Shown here one piece after another: positions 9,499 to 19,551 of a DNA stretch of 64,000 nucleotides. The notes under the pieces were generated by a model. The model worked only from the letters and a program-made list of their open reading frames with translations, had not been told where the DNA came from and searched no databases. This stretch comes from Sphingomonas sp. 35-24ZXX (lineage in GTDB: Bacteria; Pseudomonadota; Alphaproteobacteria; Sphingomonadales; Sphingomonadaceae). Position 1 is the stretch's first letter; each line of letters starts with the position of its first letter. The stretch is from positions 228,017-292,016 of the forward strand of contig NZ_JROG01000008.1 in assembly GCF_000786215.1 (NCBI RefSeq), in the 5' to 3' direction. The position numbers were made by a program, and so were the translations under genes.

Positions 9499-11367
9499 GT
9501 GTCCCGCGCACAGCGCTTTCTGGAGCGGTTCCGCTCCACGGGCAACGATCACAATCCGCTCGATATGCTGCACGAGGATGCCGATGGCTTCGGTGCCTTG
9601 CTCGCCGAAGCGCCCGAGGCTTTGGCTGAGGCGATGACGCGCGATGCCGATCTCGCTCCCGCCGGCCCCGCGTTCGTCAATCCCCGCGCCTATGCTTCTG
9701 CCGCGTGCGATGCCGAGGGGGATGTCGTCTGCGCCGACCCGGCCTTCGCGGCCTGGGCCGCGCCGCTTCACCGCGGCCGGGCCGAGCTCGGCGCGCTCAA
9801 GGCGGGCAAGGCCAGCGTGTCCTATCTGCTCGAGGACGTTTCCGGAGGACAGGGGCATGGAGGCAAGTTCATCGCGGTGGCCGCAGCACCGCTGGCCGCT
9901 GCACGCCACTGGCCGCTCGCCCCTGAGGTGCGCCGTGCGCTTGAGAGCGGTGCGGCGGATTATGCGCTGGTCGCGCACCTGCCGCCGACGCTGCAGCCGC
10001 GCGGGCTGGCATCGGCAGCGCGATTGTTCGGCTTTACCGCGCGCGAGGCGAGCATGGCAGAGGCTCTGGTGCGCGGCGGCGATGTGCGCACGGCCGCCCG
10101 GATGGAGGGCATCGGCTATGAGACCGGGCGCGACGTCATCAAGGCGGCGATGGCCAAGGCAGGCTGTCACCGCCAGGGTGAGTTCGTCGCGCTGTGCCTG
10201 CAGATCGAAAGCGGCGAGCAGCCAGGCGGACTCGTCATCGAGCCCGTGCTGCGCGACATTTTCGGGCTCACCGAGCGGCAGGCGCGCATCGCGCACACCA
10301 TCGCGCGTGGCCTGACCCGAGAGGAATGCGCGCAGCAGCTGGCGCTGTCGGTGAATATCGTCAAGGCCGAACTCAAGGCGATCTTTGCGAGCTGCGAGCT
10401 GGCATCGCTGGTCCAGCTGACCACGCTGGTCGCGCATATCCAGGCGGTGGCGGCGCTGGCCGACGCGACCGATATCGATCTTTCGGTGGCGACGCGCGGC
10501 GCAGAGCCGCTGCGGCTGCTGCCCCGCCGCGACCGGACGGGGCGCATCGCCTTTGCCGACCATGGCCCGCGAGACGGCATTCCCATGGTCTGCCTGCACA
10601 CCGCGACCACCGGGCGGCATCTTCCGGCCAAGGCGATTGCCGCGCTGCAGGCGGAGGGCCTTCGACCGATCACGCTCGACCGGCCCGGCTTCGGCCTGAC
10701 CGCGATGGTCGAGGGCGACTATCTGGCGCACAATGCGCGCGATATCCTGGAGATCCTTGATGCCCTTGGGCTGCAGCGCGCGTGCATCCTGGCGCGCGGC
10801 GGCACGATGGTGCTGGCCTATGTCGCGGCGCATCACCCCGAGCGGCTCAACCGCGCGGTGGTGCTCAACCCGGAGCCGCCGCCGCAGCGCGACGGGCGGC
10901 TTCAGGGGCTGCACGGCCATGTCAAGCAGCTGGTCTATTCGCGCCCGGGGCTGGTCGGACCGCTCGCGACGCATCTGTCGCGCCGCGCCTCGGCGCGCAC
11001 GGTCGAGCGGCTGGTGATACAGGTCGTCGGCGGATCGGAGGCCGATCGCCGGACCCTCGCAGACCCCGAGATCCTGTCCGGCTATGTCCGCGCGACGCAG
11101 CAAAGTGCGATGCAGGGGGGCGCGGGTTTTCTGGCCATCGCCCGGTCGGAGCCGCACGACAGCGTGGTGGCAATCGCTGATGGCAGCGCGATCACCATCC
11201 TGTGCGGCGAGCAGGACACGATGTATGCGTCGGCGGATTCGGTTCCCTATTGGCAATCGATCTGGCCGGGTGCCCGGGCGCAGGTGGTGGAAGGGGCCGG
11301 GCGGATGCTGCTGTTCCAGCGGCCTGACCTGATCGCGGCCGCGCTGCGCGGCGCTGCGTGCGATTGA
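9499..11367 (+). CDS. Tandem LuxR-type HTH regulator fused to an inactive alpha/beta hydrolase domain
   Basis: The protein (622 residues from the GTG at 9499, with AGGGGA 8 bases upstream) has two LuxR-like helix-turn-helix regions: LFGFTAREASMAEALVRGGD and FGLTERQARIAHTIARGLTR. An alpha/beta hydrolase fold follows (MVCLHTATTGRH, DRPGFGLT). Where the nucleophile elbow should read G-x-S-x-G there is ARGGTM (Gly434 in place of Ser), and the catalytic His of the final GAGH motif is Arg (GAGRMLLF). The hydrolase is thus almost certainly non-catalytic and may sense a small ligand. An upstream in-frame start at 9433 is possible. No target genes are evident. Confidence 0.75.
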   Translation: MSRAQRFLERFRSTGNDHNPLDMLHEDADGFGALLAEAPEALAEAMTRDADLAPAGPAFVNPRAYASAACDAEGDVVCADPAFAAWAAPLHRGRAELGALKAGKASVSYLLEDVSGGQGHGGKFIAVAAAPLAAARHWPLAPEVRRALESGAADYALVAHLPPTLQPRGLASAARLFGFTAREASMAEALVRGGDVRTAARMEGIGYETGRDVIKAAMAKAGCHRQGEFVALCLQIESGEQPGGLVIEPVLRDIFGLTERQARIAHTIARGLTREECAQQLALSVNIVKAELKAIFASCELASLVQLTTLVAHIQAVAALADATDIDLSVATRGAEPLRLLPRRDRTGRIAFADHGPRDGIPMVCLHTATTGRHLPAKAIAALQAEGLRPITLDRPGFGLTAMVEGDYLAHNARDILEILDALGLQRACILARGGTMVLAYVAAHHPERLNRAVVLNPEPPPQRDGRLQGLHGHVKQLVYSRPGLVGPLATHLSRRASARTVERLVIQVVGGSEADRRTLADPEILSGYVRATQQSAMQGGAGFLAIARSEPHDSVVAIADGSAITILCGEQDTMYASADSVPYWQSIWPGARAQVVEGAGRMLLFQRPDLIAAALRGAACD

Positions 11368-11537
11368 TGCACCATGCTGCGCAACATTTGCCTGCGCTAA
11401 TACTTGCTCAATCCGTACCGTCACGGCTATGCACAGGGGTACGGGGCGTCTTCAACCAACCTGGCCGGAAACCGGCACACAGATAAACCGATCCACCAGC
11501 GGCTGCGCCCACGCACCCGCCAGACAAGGGCCTGTCG

Positions 11538-13802
11538 ATGAGCGAGAAGAGCAACGTCCAGTTCACCGAGCGCGAGGCGCTGTACTTCCACTCTTCGGGC
11601 CGACCCGGCAAGATCGAGATCATCGCGTCCAAGCCGATGGCGACCCAGCGCGACCTGAGCCTCGCTTATTCGCCGGGCGTCGCGGTGCCGGTGCGCGCCA
11701 TCGCCGAGGACCCGTCGACCGCCTATGACTATACCGCCAAGGGCAATCTGGTCGCGGTGATCTCCAACGGAACCGCGATCCTGGGTCTCGGCAATCTGGG
11801 TGCGCTCGCCGCCAAGCCGGTGATGGAAGGCAAGGCGGTGCTGTTCAAGCGCTTTGCCGATGTCGATTCGATCGATATCGAGGTGAACACCGAGGACGTC
11901 CAGCGCTTCATTGAGTGCGTCGAACTGCTCGAGCCGACCTTCGGCGGGATCAACCTGGAAGATATCGGCGCGCCTGCGTGCTTCATCATCGAACAGGCGC
12001 TGAAAGAGCGGATGAACATTCCGGTCATGCACGATGACCAGCACGGCACCGCGATCATTTCCGCTGCCGGCCTGCTCAACGCCTGCTACCTGACGGGCCG
12101 CGATTTTGCCGATGTGAAGATGGTGGTGAACGGCGCGGGCGCCGCAGCGATCGCGTGCACCGAACTGATCAAGGCGATGGGCGTGCGGCACGACAACGTG
12201 CTGATGTGCGACCGATCGGGCGTGATCTATCAGGGCCGCGACGATCTTGATCAGTGGAAGTCCGCGCACGCCGCCAAGACCGACCGGCGCACGCTCGAAG
12301 AAGCGCTCGACGGTGCCGACATCTTCCTGGGACTTTCGGCCGCCGGCGCGCTCAAGCCCGAGATGGTGATGAAGATGGCGCCGCAGCCGATCATCTTCGC
12401 GATGGCCAATCCCGACCCGGAAATCACCCCGCCCGATGCCAAGGCGGCGCGTCCCGATGCGATCATCGCCACCGGCCGGTCGGATTATCCCAACCAGGTC
12501 AACAACGTGCTGGGCTTCCCGTTCATTTTCCGCGGCGCGCTCGACGTGCGCGCGACCGCGATCAACGAGGAAATGAAGATCGCCGCGGCCCGGGCAATTG
12601 CCGAGCTGGCGCGCGAGCAGGTACCCGAAGAGGTGGCGGCAGCCTATGGCGGCGCGACACAGAAGTTCGGGGTCGACTACATCATCCCCGCACCGTTCGA
12701 TCCCCGGCTGATGGAGCGCGTGTCGGCAGCCGTTGCCCGGGCGGCGATGGATACCGGCGTGGCGCAAAAGCCGATCGAGGACATGGCCGCGTATCGCCAT
12801 TCGCTCAAGAGCCGGCTCAACCCCACGACCGCGGTGCTGACCCAGGTGTACAGCGATGCCCGCGCCAATCCCAAGCGCGTGGTGTTTGCCGAGGCGGAGG
12901 AAGAAGTGGTGCTGCGCGCCGCGATCCAGTTCCGCGATGGCGGCTATGGCACGCCGGTGCTGGTCGGACGCGAGCAGCGGGTGCGCGACAAGCTCAAGGA
13001 GCTGGCGGTCGATGATCCGATGGCGTTCGAGGTGCACAATTCGGTCAACTCGCCTTTGGTGCCGCGCATGGTCGATGTGCTGTACGAACGGCTGCAGCGG
13101 CGCGGCTACCTGAAGCGCGACGTTAAGCGCATGGTCAACCAGGACCGGAACATCTTCGGATCGGCGCTGCTGCATCTGGGTGAGGCGGACGCGATGCTGA
13201 CCGGCATCACCCGCACCTTCGGCCAGTCTATGCGCGAGATCCGCCGCGTGCTCGATCCCAAGCCGGGCGAGACGCCCTTCGGCATCCATGTCATGGTCGG
13301 CAAGAGCCACACCGTGTTCCTCGCCGATACCACGGTCAACGAGCGGCCCAATGCCGAGGAACTGGCCTGCATCGCGGAAAACACCGCGCATGTCGCGCGC
13401 AGGCTGGGGCATGAACCCCGGGTCGCCTTCCTGTCCTATTCCAATTTCGGCAATCCCTCGGGGCGCTGGCTGGACAATATCCGCGACGCGGTGAGCATCC
13501 TCGATCAGCGCGGGGCAACGTTCGAATATGAAGGCGAAATGTCGCCCGACGTTGCGCTCAACCCCAAGCTGATGGCGAACTATCCGTTCTGCCGCCTGTC
13601 GGCCCCGGCCAATGTGCTGATCATGCCCGGGCTGCAATCGGCCAACCTGTCGGCCAAGCTGCTGCGCGAACTGGGCGGCGATGCGATGATCGGGCCGATG
13701 CTGATCGGCATGGAAAAGCCGGTGCAGATCGCGGCGATGTCATCGACGGCAGGCGATCTGCTGACGCTGGCGCTGCTCGCCTCGTCGGGCGTGGTGGGTT
13801 GA
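11538..13802 (+). CDS. maeB: NADP-dependent malic enzyme with C-terminal phosphotransacetylase-like domain
   Basis: The protein of 754 residues matches the MaeB hybrid. The N-terminal malic domain has YSPGVAVPV, the metal-binding FGGINLEDI and HDDQHGTA motifs. The NAD(P) fold follows ([11 protein letters not shown]), and residues from about 430 onward form a phosphotransacetylase-like domain ([16 protein letters not shown] at its start, [17 protein letters not shown] later). It converts malate to pyruvate with NADP reduction and CO2 release; the C-terminal domain usually regulates activity through acetyl-CoA. It is transcribed alone and converges on the sensor kinase gene. Confidence 0.95.
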   Translation: MSEKSNVQFTEREALYFHSSGRPGKIEIIASKPMATQRDLSLAYSPGVAVPVRAIAEDPSTAYDYTAKGNLVAVISNGTAILGLGNLGALAAKPVMEGKAVLFKRFADVDSIDIEVNTEDVQRFIECVELLEPTFGGINLEDIGAPACFIIEQALKERMNIPVMHDDQHGTAIISAAGLLNACYLTGRDFADVKMVVNGAGAAAIACTELIKAMGVRHDNVLMCDRSGVIYQGRDDLDQWKSAHAAKTDRRTLEEALDGADIFLGLSAAGALKPEMVMKMAPQPIIFAMANPDPEITPPDAKAARPDAIIATGRSDYPNQVNNVLGFPFIFRGALDVRATAINEEMKIAAARAIAELAREQVPEEVAAAYGGATQKFGVDYIIPAPFDPRLMERVSAAVARAAMDTGVAQKPIEDMAAYRHSLKSRLNPTTAVLTQVYSDARANPKRVVFAEAEEEVVLRAAIQFRDGGYGTPVLVGREQRVRDKLKELAVDDPMAFEVHNSVNSPLVPRMVDVLYERLQRRGYLKRDVKRMVNQDRNIFGSALLHLGEADAMLTGITRTFGQSMREIRRVLDPKPGETPFGIHVMVGKSHTVFLADTTVNERPNAEELACIAENTAHVARRLGHEPRVAFLSYSNFGNPSGRWLDNIRDAVSILDQRGATFEYEGEMSPDVALNPKLMANYPFCRLSAPANVLIMPGLQSANLSAKLLRELGGDAMIGPMLIGMEKPVQIAAMSSTAGDLLTLALLASSGVVG

Positions 13803-13819
13803 TCGGCCCTGTGGGTTGA

Positions 13820-15844
13820 TCAGGCGGCTGGGACGGCGGCGAGTGTCCGCCGGACCAGCGCCACCAGATCATCGGGCGCAAACGGCTTGGTGATCAGCAG
13901 GTTGTGCGGGCAGCCGCTTTCGATCGCGCCGCCCGCATAAGCGGTCATCAGCACGATCGGAATCTCCGGCCAGGCGCGGTGAACCTCGGTCGCCAAGGCA
14001 CGGCCGTCGAGGCGCGGCATCGTGATGTCGCTCAGCAGCAGATCGGGGCGGGGCTCGGCGGCGCGCATCATGTCGAGCGCCTGCTGGCCGTCCTCGGCCT
14101 CGACGACCTTGAACCCGGCATCCTGCAGCACATCGCTGACATGCGCGCGCAGCTCGGCATTGTCCTCGGCCAGCATGATCGTGCACCCGGCGCGGCAGGC
14201 GTCACCGGCCTCGCGCGGCAGCCTGTCCCGCGCGGCATCGTCTGCTGCATCCTCGGTCACCGGCAGCCACAGGCTGAGCGTGGTGCCCTCGCCCGGCGCG
14301 GTGGTGAGCGTCACGAAGCCGCCCGATTGCGCGACAAAGCCCTGCACCTGGCTCAGCCCCAGGCCGGTGCCCTTGCCGATATCCTTGGTGGTAAAGAACG
14401 GCTCGAAGATATGCGCGGCGATATCGGGTGCGATCCCCGATCCGGTGTCATTGACGCAGAAGCGGACATAGCGGCCGGTTGGCGCATCGTGCCCGTCATC
14501 AAGATCGTCGGGGCCGCGATGGGCATTGGCGGCATGCACGGTGATCGTGCCAGGCTGTTCCATCGCATCGCGCGCGTTGACCACCAGGTTGAGCAGCGCG
14601 TTTTCGAGCTGGCTCGCATCGACGGTGATCGGCCACAGGCTGTCGGGGCATTCGACCTTGAGCGTGTGCCGCTCGTCGAGTGCCTGCGCAGCGAGCGGCT
14701 CGAGGTCGCGGATGAGGTCGGCCGGCTTGATCCGCGTCGGCGTCAGCGACTGGCGGCGCGCATAGGCGAGCAGCCGCTGGGTCAGATTGGCCGCGCGACT
14801 GGCGCCGTCGCGCGCGTTGGCGATTGCCGTCCCGGCGCGCTCGACCTGGCCCGATGCCATCCGCTTCTGCGCGATATCGAGATTGCCCGAGATGATCGTC
14901 AGCAGGTTGTTGAAATCGTGCGCGATGCCGCCGGTCAGCTGGCCGATCGTTTCCATCCGCTGGACCTGGGCGAGCTGGGTCTCTGCGGCGCGGGCGCGGG
15001 TGATGTCGCGCGCGATGCCGAAGACCAGGTCGCCCTCGCGCGCCAGGCTCCAGCTTGCGAAGATCGGCTGGCCGTCGCGTCCGCGCATCTCGCGCTCGAC
15101 CTGAACATCGCTCTGGCCGCTGGCCAGCTGCACCAGTTCGCCCTGCTGCGGCTCGGCGAAATAGTGTCCGATCTTCCCGCTGCCATCGGCAGGAACCGGC
15201 CCGAAGGCCTTCTCCCAGGCGGGGTTTCCGGCGACCAATACCCCGTCGTTGGTGGTGATCAGCATCATGTCGAGCGACGAATCCCACAGCCGGTCGCGCT
15301 GATCGGCGGCAAGGTCTGCTGCCAGCTGCTGGTGGATCAGCTGCCGCCGCAGCTCCAGCAGTGCGGCCACCTGCCGTGCCAGCGCCGCCAGCAGCGGGGC
15401 GCCGTCGAACCGGTCGCGCGGCTGGCTGTCCGACAGGCAGATCGTCCCCAGCGCAAAGCCATCGTTGTTGATGACCGGTGCCCCGGCATAAAAGCGGATG
15501 TGTGGCGGCCCGGTGACCAGCGGATTGTCGGCAAAGCGCGGGTCTTGCGCGGCGTCGAGCACCACCATGACTTCGCTGGAGCGGATGGCGTGGTCGCAAA
15601 AGGCGATCGAACGCGGCGTCTGGTCGATGTCCAGCCCTTCGGAGGCCTTGAACCACTGGCGCTCTTCCTCGACGATCGAGATGAAGGCGGTCTCGCAGCT
15701 GCCGATCGTGCGCGCGAGCGCAACCAGATCGGCATACAGGCCGTTGTCACTGTCATCGGGCGTGAGCTGATAGGTGCGCAGGGCAGCGAGCCGTGCAGCC
15801 TCATCGTCATTCCGGAAACTGGCATGGCTGAGATTGAGCAGCAT
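13820..15844 (-). CDS. Hybrid sensor histidine kinase (GAF-PAS-HisKA-HATPase-REC)
   Basis: The protein has 674 residues from the ATG at 15844. Order of domains: GAF (about 20-165, RSIAFCDHAIRSSEVMVV), PAS (about 180-300), HisKA with the phospho-accepting histidine in GGIAHDFNNLLTIISGNL, and HATPase with N box VVNARDAM, G1 DTGSGI and G2 GTGLGLSQV. A C-terminal receiver domain carries the phospho-acceptor in LLSDITMPRLDG and the conserved lysine near the end. It has no membrane helices, so it is a cytoplasmic sensor. The GAF resembles those of bilin-independent kinases; the signal is unknown. No separate response regulator lies beside it. Confidence 0.92.
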   Translation of the reverse strand: MLLNLSHASFRNDDEAARLAALRTYQLTPDDSDNGLYADLVALARTIGSCETAFISIVEEERQWFKASEGLDIDQTPRSIAFCDHAIRSSEVMVVLDAAQDPRFADNPLVTGPPHIRFYAGAPVINNDGFALGTICLSDSQPRDRFDGAPLLAALARQVAALLELRRQLIHQQLAADLAADQRDRLWDSSLDMMLITTNDGVLVAGNPAWEKAFGPVPADGSGKIGHYFAEPQQGELVQLASGQSDVQVEREMRGRDGQPIFASWSLAREGDLVFGIARDITRARAAETQLAQVQRMETIGQLTGGIAHDFNNLLTIISGNLDIAQKRMASGQVERAGTAIANARDGASRAANLTQRLLAYARRQSLTPTRIKPADLIRDLEPLAAQALDERHTLKVECPDSLWPITVDASQLENALLNLVVNARDAMEQPGTITVHAANAHRGPDDLDDGHDAPTGRYVRFCVNDTGSGIAPDIAAHIFEPFFTTKDIGKGTGLGLSQVQGFVAQSGGFVTLTTAPGEGTTLSLWLPVTEDAADDAARDRLPREAGDACRAGCTIMLAEDNAELRAHVSDVLQDAGFKVVEAEDGQQALDMMRAAEPRPDLLLSDITMPRLDGRALATEVHRAWPEIPIVLMTAYAGGAIESGCPHNLLITKPFAPDDLVALVRRTLAAVPAA

Positions 15845-16068
15845 CGACCCGTTCGCTTGTCTGGCGGCGTTGCTGCGCGCCCGGTTGCTGGCCAATATAG
15901 GCCGCTGATGCGCGAGCGCCAGCGGGGTGGTGGATTTTGTTCGCGTCTGCGCACGGTTCCGCTGGCCTGGACCGACCCTGCAAGCGTGCAAGTTGCGCCT
16001 TAACGCCGGGTGCTCATGATGCTAGAGCCCGGCAAAAGTGCACCCCCATGCAAGAAAGCCTGCGACCC

Positions 16069-17181
16069 ATGAAAACCCGTGCCGCCGTTGCCTTTGAAGC
16101 CAAGAAGCCGCTCGAAATCGTCGAGCTTGACCTTGAAGGGCCCAAGGCCGGCGAGGTTCTGGTCGAGATCATGGCAACGGGCGTCTGTCACACCGATGCC
16201 TATACGCTCGACGGGCTGGACAGCGAGGGGCTGTTCCCCAGCGTGCTGGGCCATGAAGGCGCAGGCATCGTGCGCGAAGTCGGCGCGGGCGTGACCTCGG
16301 TCAAGCCCGGCGACCATGTCATCCCGCTGTACACCCCCGAATGCGGCCAATGCAAAACCTGCCTCTCGGGCAAGTCAAACCTGTGCACCGCGATCCGCGC
16401 GACGCAGGGCAAGGGCCTGATGCCCGATGGCACGACGCGGTTCAGCTACAAGGGCCAGCCGATCTATCACTATATGGGCTGCTCGACCTTCAGCAACTTC
16501 ACCGTGCTGCCCGAGATTGCCGTCGCCAAGATCCGCGAGGATGCGCCGTTCCAGTCGGCCTGCTATATCGGCTGCGGGGTGACCACCGGTGTCGGCGCGG
16601 TCACCAAGACCGCCAAGGTCCAGCCGGGCGACAACATCGTGGTGTTCGGCCTCGGCGGCATCGGTCTCAACGTGCTGCAGGGTGCCAAGCTTGCCGGCGC
16701 GAACAAGATCATCGGCGTCGACATCAACCCCGATCGCGAGGATTGGGGCCGCCGCTTCGGCATGACCGATTTCCTCAATTCGAAGGGCCTGAGCCGCGAG
16801 GACACCGTCGCGAAGATCGTCGCGATGACCGATGGCGGCGCGGACTATACCTTCGATGCGACCGGAAATACCGAGGTGATGCGCACCGCGCTGGAAGCCT
16901 GCCACCGGGGCTGGGGCACCTCGATCATCATCGGCGTGGCCGAGGCCGGCAAGGAGATCGCCACCCGTCCGTTCCAGCTGGTGACCGGCCGCAACTGGCG
17001 CGGCACCGCGTTCGGCGGGGCCAAGGGCCGCACCGATGTGCCCGAGATCGTCGACATGTACATGACCGGCAAGATCGAGATCGATCCGATGATCACGCAC
17101 GTGATGGGTCTGGAAGAGATCAACACCGCGTTCGATCTGATGCACGCGGGCAAATCGATCCGCTCCGTGGTGGTGTTCTGA
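16069..17181 (+). CDS. frmA: S-(hydroxymethyl)glutathione dehydrogenase (class III alcohol dehydrogenase)
   Basis: A 370-residue zinc enzyme that oxidises S-hydroxymethylglutathione (formed from formaldehyde and GSH) to S-formylglutathione with NAD. The catalytic zinc ligands appear in [10 protein letters not shown] and GHEGAGIV, the structural zinc cysteines in [17 protein letters not shown], and the NAD fold in [16 protein letters not shown]. The ATG at 16069 gives the family length; an in-frame ATG at 16048 is an alternative. Its TGA overlaps the ATG of the next gene by one base. Together they complete GSH-dependent formaldehyde detoxification. Confidence 0.95.
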   Translation: MKTRAAVAFEAKKPLEIVELDLEGPKAGEVLVEIMATGVCHTDAYTLDGLDSEGLFPSVLGHEGAGIVREVGAGVTSVKPGDHVIPLYTPECGQCKTCLSGKSNLCTAIRATQGKGLMPDGTTRFSYKGQPIYHYMGCSTFSNFTVLPEIAVAKIREDAPFQSACYIGCGVTTGVGAVTKTAKVQPGDNIVVFGLGGIGLNVLQGAKLAGANKIIGVDINPDREDWGRRFGMTDFLNSKGLSREDTVAKIVAMTDGGADYTFDATGNTEVMRTALEACHRGWGTSIIIGVAEAGKEIATRPFQLVTGRNWRGTAFGGAKGRTDVPEIVDMYMTGKIEIDPMITHVMGLEEINTAFDLMHAGKSIRSVVVF

Positions 17182-18032
17182 TGCCGGTGCCTGTCGAAAC
17201 CCTCTCGTCGGTCAGGAGCTTCGGCGGCGAGCAGGCGGTGCTGCGCCACGCGTCCGAGGCGACAGGCACCGACATGACCTTCTCGGTGTTCGTGCCCGAT
17301 CATGCCGAAGGGGCGAAGCTGCCGGTGGTCTGGTATCTCTCGGGCCTCACCTGCACCCATGCCAATGTCACCGAAAAGGGCGACTATCGCCGCGCCTGCG
17401 CCAAGCTCGGCCTGATCTTCGTCGCGCCCGATACCAGCCCGCGGGGCGAAGGCGTCGCCGATGACCCGGAAGGCGCCTATGATTTCGGCCTCGGCGCGGG
17501 CTTCTATGTCGATGCGACGCGGGACCCGTTCGCGCAGCACTACAAGATGTGGACCTATGTCACCGAGGAACTGCCCGAGATCATCGGTGACTGCTTTCCT
17601 GCGGACATGGATCGCCAGTCGATCATGGGCCATTCGATGGGCGGCCATGGCGCGCTGACCATCGGGCTGACCTTGCCTGAGCGCTTCAAGGCGGTCTCGG
17701 CCTTCGCGCCGATCGTCGCGCCCTCGCAGGTTCCCTGGGGTCAGAAGGCGCTGGGCGGCTATCTGGGCGATGATGCCGCCGCGTGGCGCCGGCACGATGC
17801 GGTGGCGCTGATCGAGGATGGCGCGCGCGTGCCTGCACTGCTGGTCGATCAGGGCGAGGCGGATAATTTCCTCGTCGAACAGTTGAAGCCGCAGCTGCTG
17901 GCGCATGCCTGCGAGGCCGCGGGCATTGACCTCATGCTGCGGATGCAGCCGGGCTATGACCACAGCTATTATTTCATCTCGACCTTCATGGAAGACCATC
18001 TGCGCTGGCATGCCGCGCGCCTGATGGCCTGA
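17181..18032 (+). CDS. frmB: S-formylglutathione hydrolase
   Basis: The 283-residue esterase of the FGH/esterase D family hydrolyses S-formylglutathione to formate and glutathione. The nucleophile is Ser152 in MGHSMGGHGA. The oxyanion region is YLSGLTCTHANVTEKG, with the TCTH-N pattern typical of FGH. The Asp and His lie in LVDQGEADNFL and GYDHSYYFISTF. It starts inside the stop codon of the dehydrogenase gene (TGATG), so the two are translationally coupled and act in sequence. Confidence 0.95.
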   Translation: MPVPVETLSSVRSFGGEQAVLRHASEATGTDMTFSVFVPDHAEGAKLPVVWYLSGLTCTHANVTEKGDYRRACAKLGLIFVAPDTSPRGEGVADDPEGAYDFGLGAGFYVDATRDPFAQHYKMWTYVTEELPEIIGDCFPADMDRQSIMGHSMGGHGALTIGLTLPERFKAVSAFAPIVAPSQVPWGQKALGGYLGDDAAAWRRHDAVALIEDGARVPALLVDQGEADNFLVEQLKPQLLAHACEAAGIDLMLRMQPGYDHSYYFISTFMEDHLRWHAARLMA

Positions 18033-18073
18033 CGCTCTGACAGAATGATGGCCGCGCGGCGCGCTTCTGCGCT

Positions 18074-19546
18074 TCAGGGAACGATGGTGACGCTCGCGGT
18101 CCCGGTCGCCCAGACCGGCAGGTAAAGCCCCGCGCCAGCGGCCTGCAGCTGCCCGGTCCTGGCGCGCTTGACCTCGGCATGGATGATCACGTCGCCAGCC
18201 CGCTTGGCCTCGATGGCGCGATCAACCTTGCCCAGCAGCTCGGCATAGTCGCGCTCGAAATTCTGTGCGAGCAGATCGGCGATCATCGGCGCGACGCCCG
18301 GCGCGTTGACCAGATCGAGAATCAGGTCGCCCCCGGTCATGTCGGTGGTTCCGGTCACCGCGAAGTCGGTGAAGCCGACCCGGCGCGAATCCTCGGCATT
18401 GACCGGCTTGCCCGTCATCCACACCGTGCCACTGGTGGGCGTCCTGCTGCCGCGCTCGTGCGCCGAGAAGGTCAGTCCCACCGCGATCCGGCCGCCAGTG
18501 GTGCCGTAGATCGTCACCGACTTGAACTTCGCGTCGACAGGTTCGAGCCCCGGCACCATGAACGGCCGCTGCGATCGCTTGCGCAGCGCCTTGACCAGCA
18601 CCGGCTCAAGCGCGCGATAATCGGCGAAGACCGGCAGGAAGAACGACAGCTCGCCGGGCTTGGCATCGAGCGGCTGCATCTGCGGCAGCGGCGTGGGTGC
18701 GCGCGGCCGCGGCCGGTGGCCGACATAGGTTTCGGTCAGCGCACGCATCCCCAGGCGCAGCAGCAGCCGCCCGTTCCTGACCTCGTAGCCGCCATATTGC
18801 AGCGCGCGAGGGGTGATCCGCATCCAGACCTCGGGGTTGCGCTCGTTGAGCACCACCGAAGTGAAGGCGCTGGCCCAGGCCTGCCCGATCTGCTTCTGGA
18901 TTCCGATCCGTCCCAGCTCGCCGGGCAGCTCGCGCTCCAGCCTGGCGATGATCGGGGCCAGTTCGCGTTCGGCAGGCTCGGTCAGCTTGATGCGCTGGCC
19001 CAGAAACTCGACATGCGGCTCCGCCATCCAGTCATAGCTCAGGCTGACCGTGCCCCGGGGAGACCAGTCCTTCTGCAGATCGATCCGGACGACCGCATGG
19101 GCCATCGCCTTGGCCGTGGCGGTTTCGCGCTTCAGTACCCCGCCAATGTCTTCGGCGCGGACGACGGCAGTGATCGGGAAGGAAAAGCGCAGCGCCTTGC
19201 CTGATCCTGCGACCCGCACCGGACCGCGGGTCACCTCGCCGACGATGTTGCACTTGATCGTGGGCGTCTTGAGCTTGGCGATGCCCAGGTCGACCGCCTT
19301 GCTGGCAACGCAGGTCTGGCCGGGTTCGTTGATGCGCCACAGCTGGCGCGGCACGCGTCGCTCCAGCGCGCGCGCCAGATCGCCCAGCTCCGCCTCGACC
19401 GGAACAGACACCAGCGAGGCCTGCGGCTTGATGGTGATCGCATCGTCGGTGCGGGGCGGCCGCCCCTGGTCGCGCCAGCCGCCGCAGCCGCTCAGCAGCG
19501 ACGCTGCCAGCACGGTGAGCAACAGGCGGGAGGGGATGCGCGCCAT
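18074..19546 (-). CDS. DUF4403 lipoprotein
   Basis: A 490-residue protein with a lipoprotein signal (LLSGCGGW, lipobox LSGC), so it is probably membrane-anchored in the periplasm. The rest matches DUF4403: paired repeats with IDLGIAKLKTPTIKC-like strands and the closing ADLLAQNFERDYAELLGKVDRAI. The fold resembles lipid-binding tubular modules, but I treat the role as unknown. It runs five bases after pmbA on the same strand, which suggests cotranscription. Confidence 0.8.
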   Translation of the reverse strand: MARIPSRLLLTVLAASLLSGCGGWRDQGRPPRTDDAITIKPQASLVSVPVEAELGDLARALERRVPRQLWRINEPGQTCVASKAVDLGIAKLKTPTIKCNIVGEVTRGPVRVAGSGKALRFSFPITAVVRAEDIGGVLKRETATAKAMAHAVVRIDLQKDWSPRGTVSLSYDWMAEPHVEFLGQRIKLTEPAERELAPIIARLERELPGELGRIGIQKQIGQAWASAFTSVVLNERNPEVWMRITPRALQYGGYEVRNGRLLLRLGMRALTETYVGHRPRPRAPTPLPQMQPLDAKPGELSFFLPVFADYRALEPVLVKALRKRSQRPFMVPGLEPVDAKFKSVTIYGTTGGRIAVGLTFSAHERGSRTPTSGTVWMTGKPVNAEDSRRVGFTDFAVTGTTDMTGGDLILDLVNAPGVAPMIADLLAQNFERDYAELLGKVDRAIEAKRAGDVIIHAEVKRARTGQLQAAGAGLYLPVWATGTASVTIVP

Positions 19547-19551
19547 GAGGG

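Noticed and set aside
8956..11424. 822-codon minus-strand frame opposite the LuxR-hydrolase gene
   Set aside because: It is antisense to a gene with clear domains, its residues are Arg/Gln/His-rich as expected for a shadow frame in GC-rich DNA, and it matches no family.
11427..13637. 736-codon minus-strand frame opposite maeB
   Set aside because: Antisense shadow of a well-supported gene, with the same biased composition.
13904..16003. 699-codon plus-strand frame opposite the histidine kinase gene
   Set aside because: Antisense shadow; the kinase frame has all catalytic motifs.
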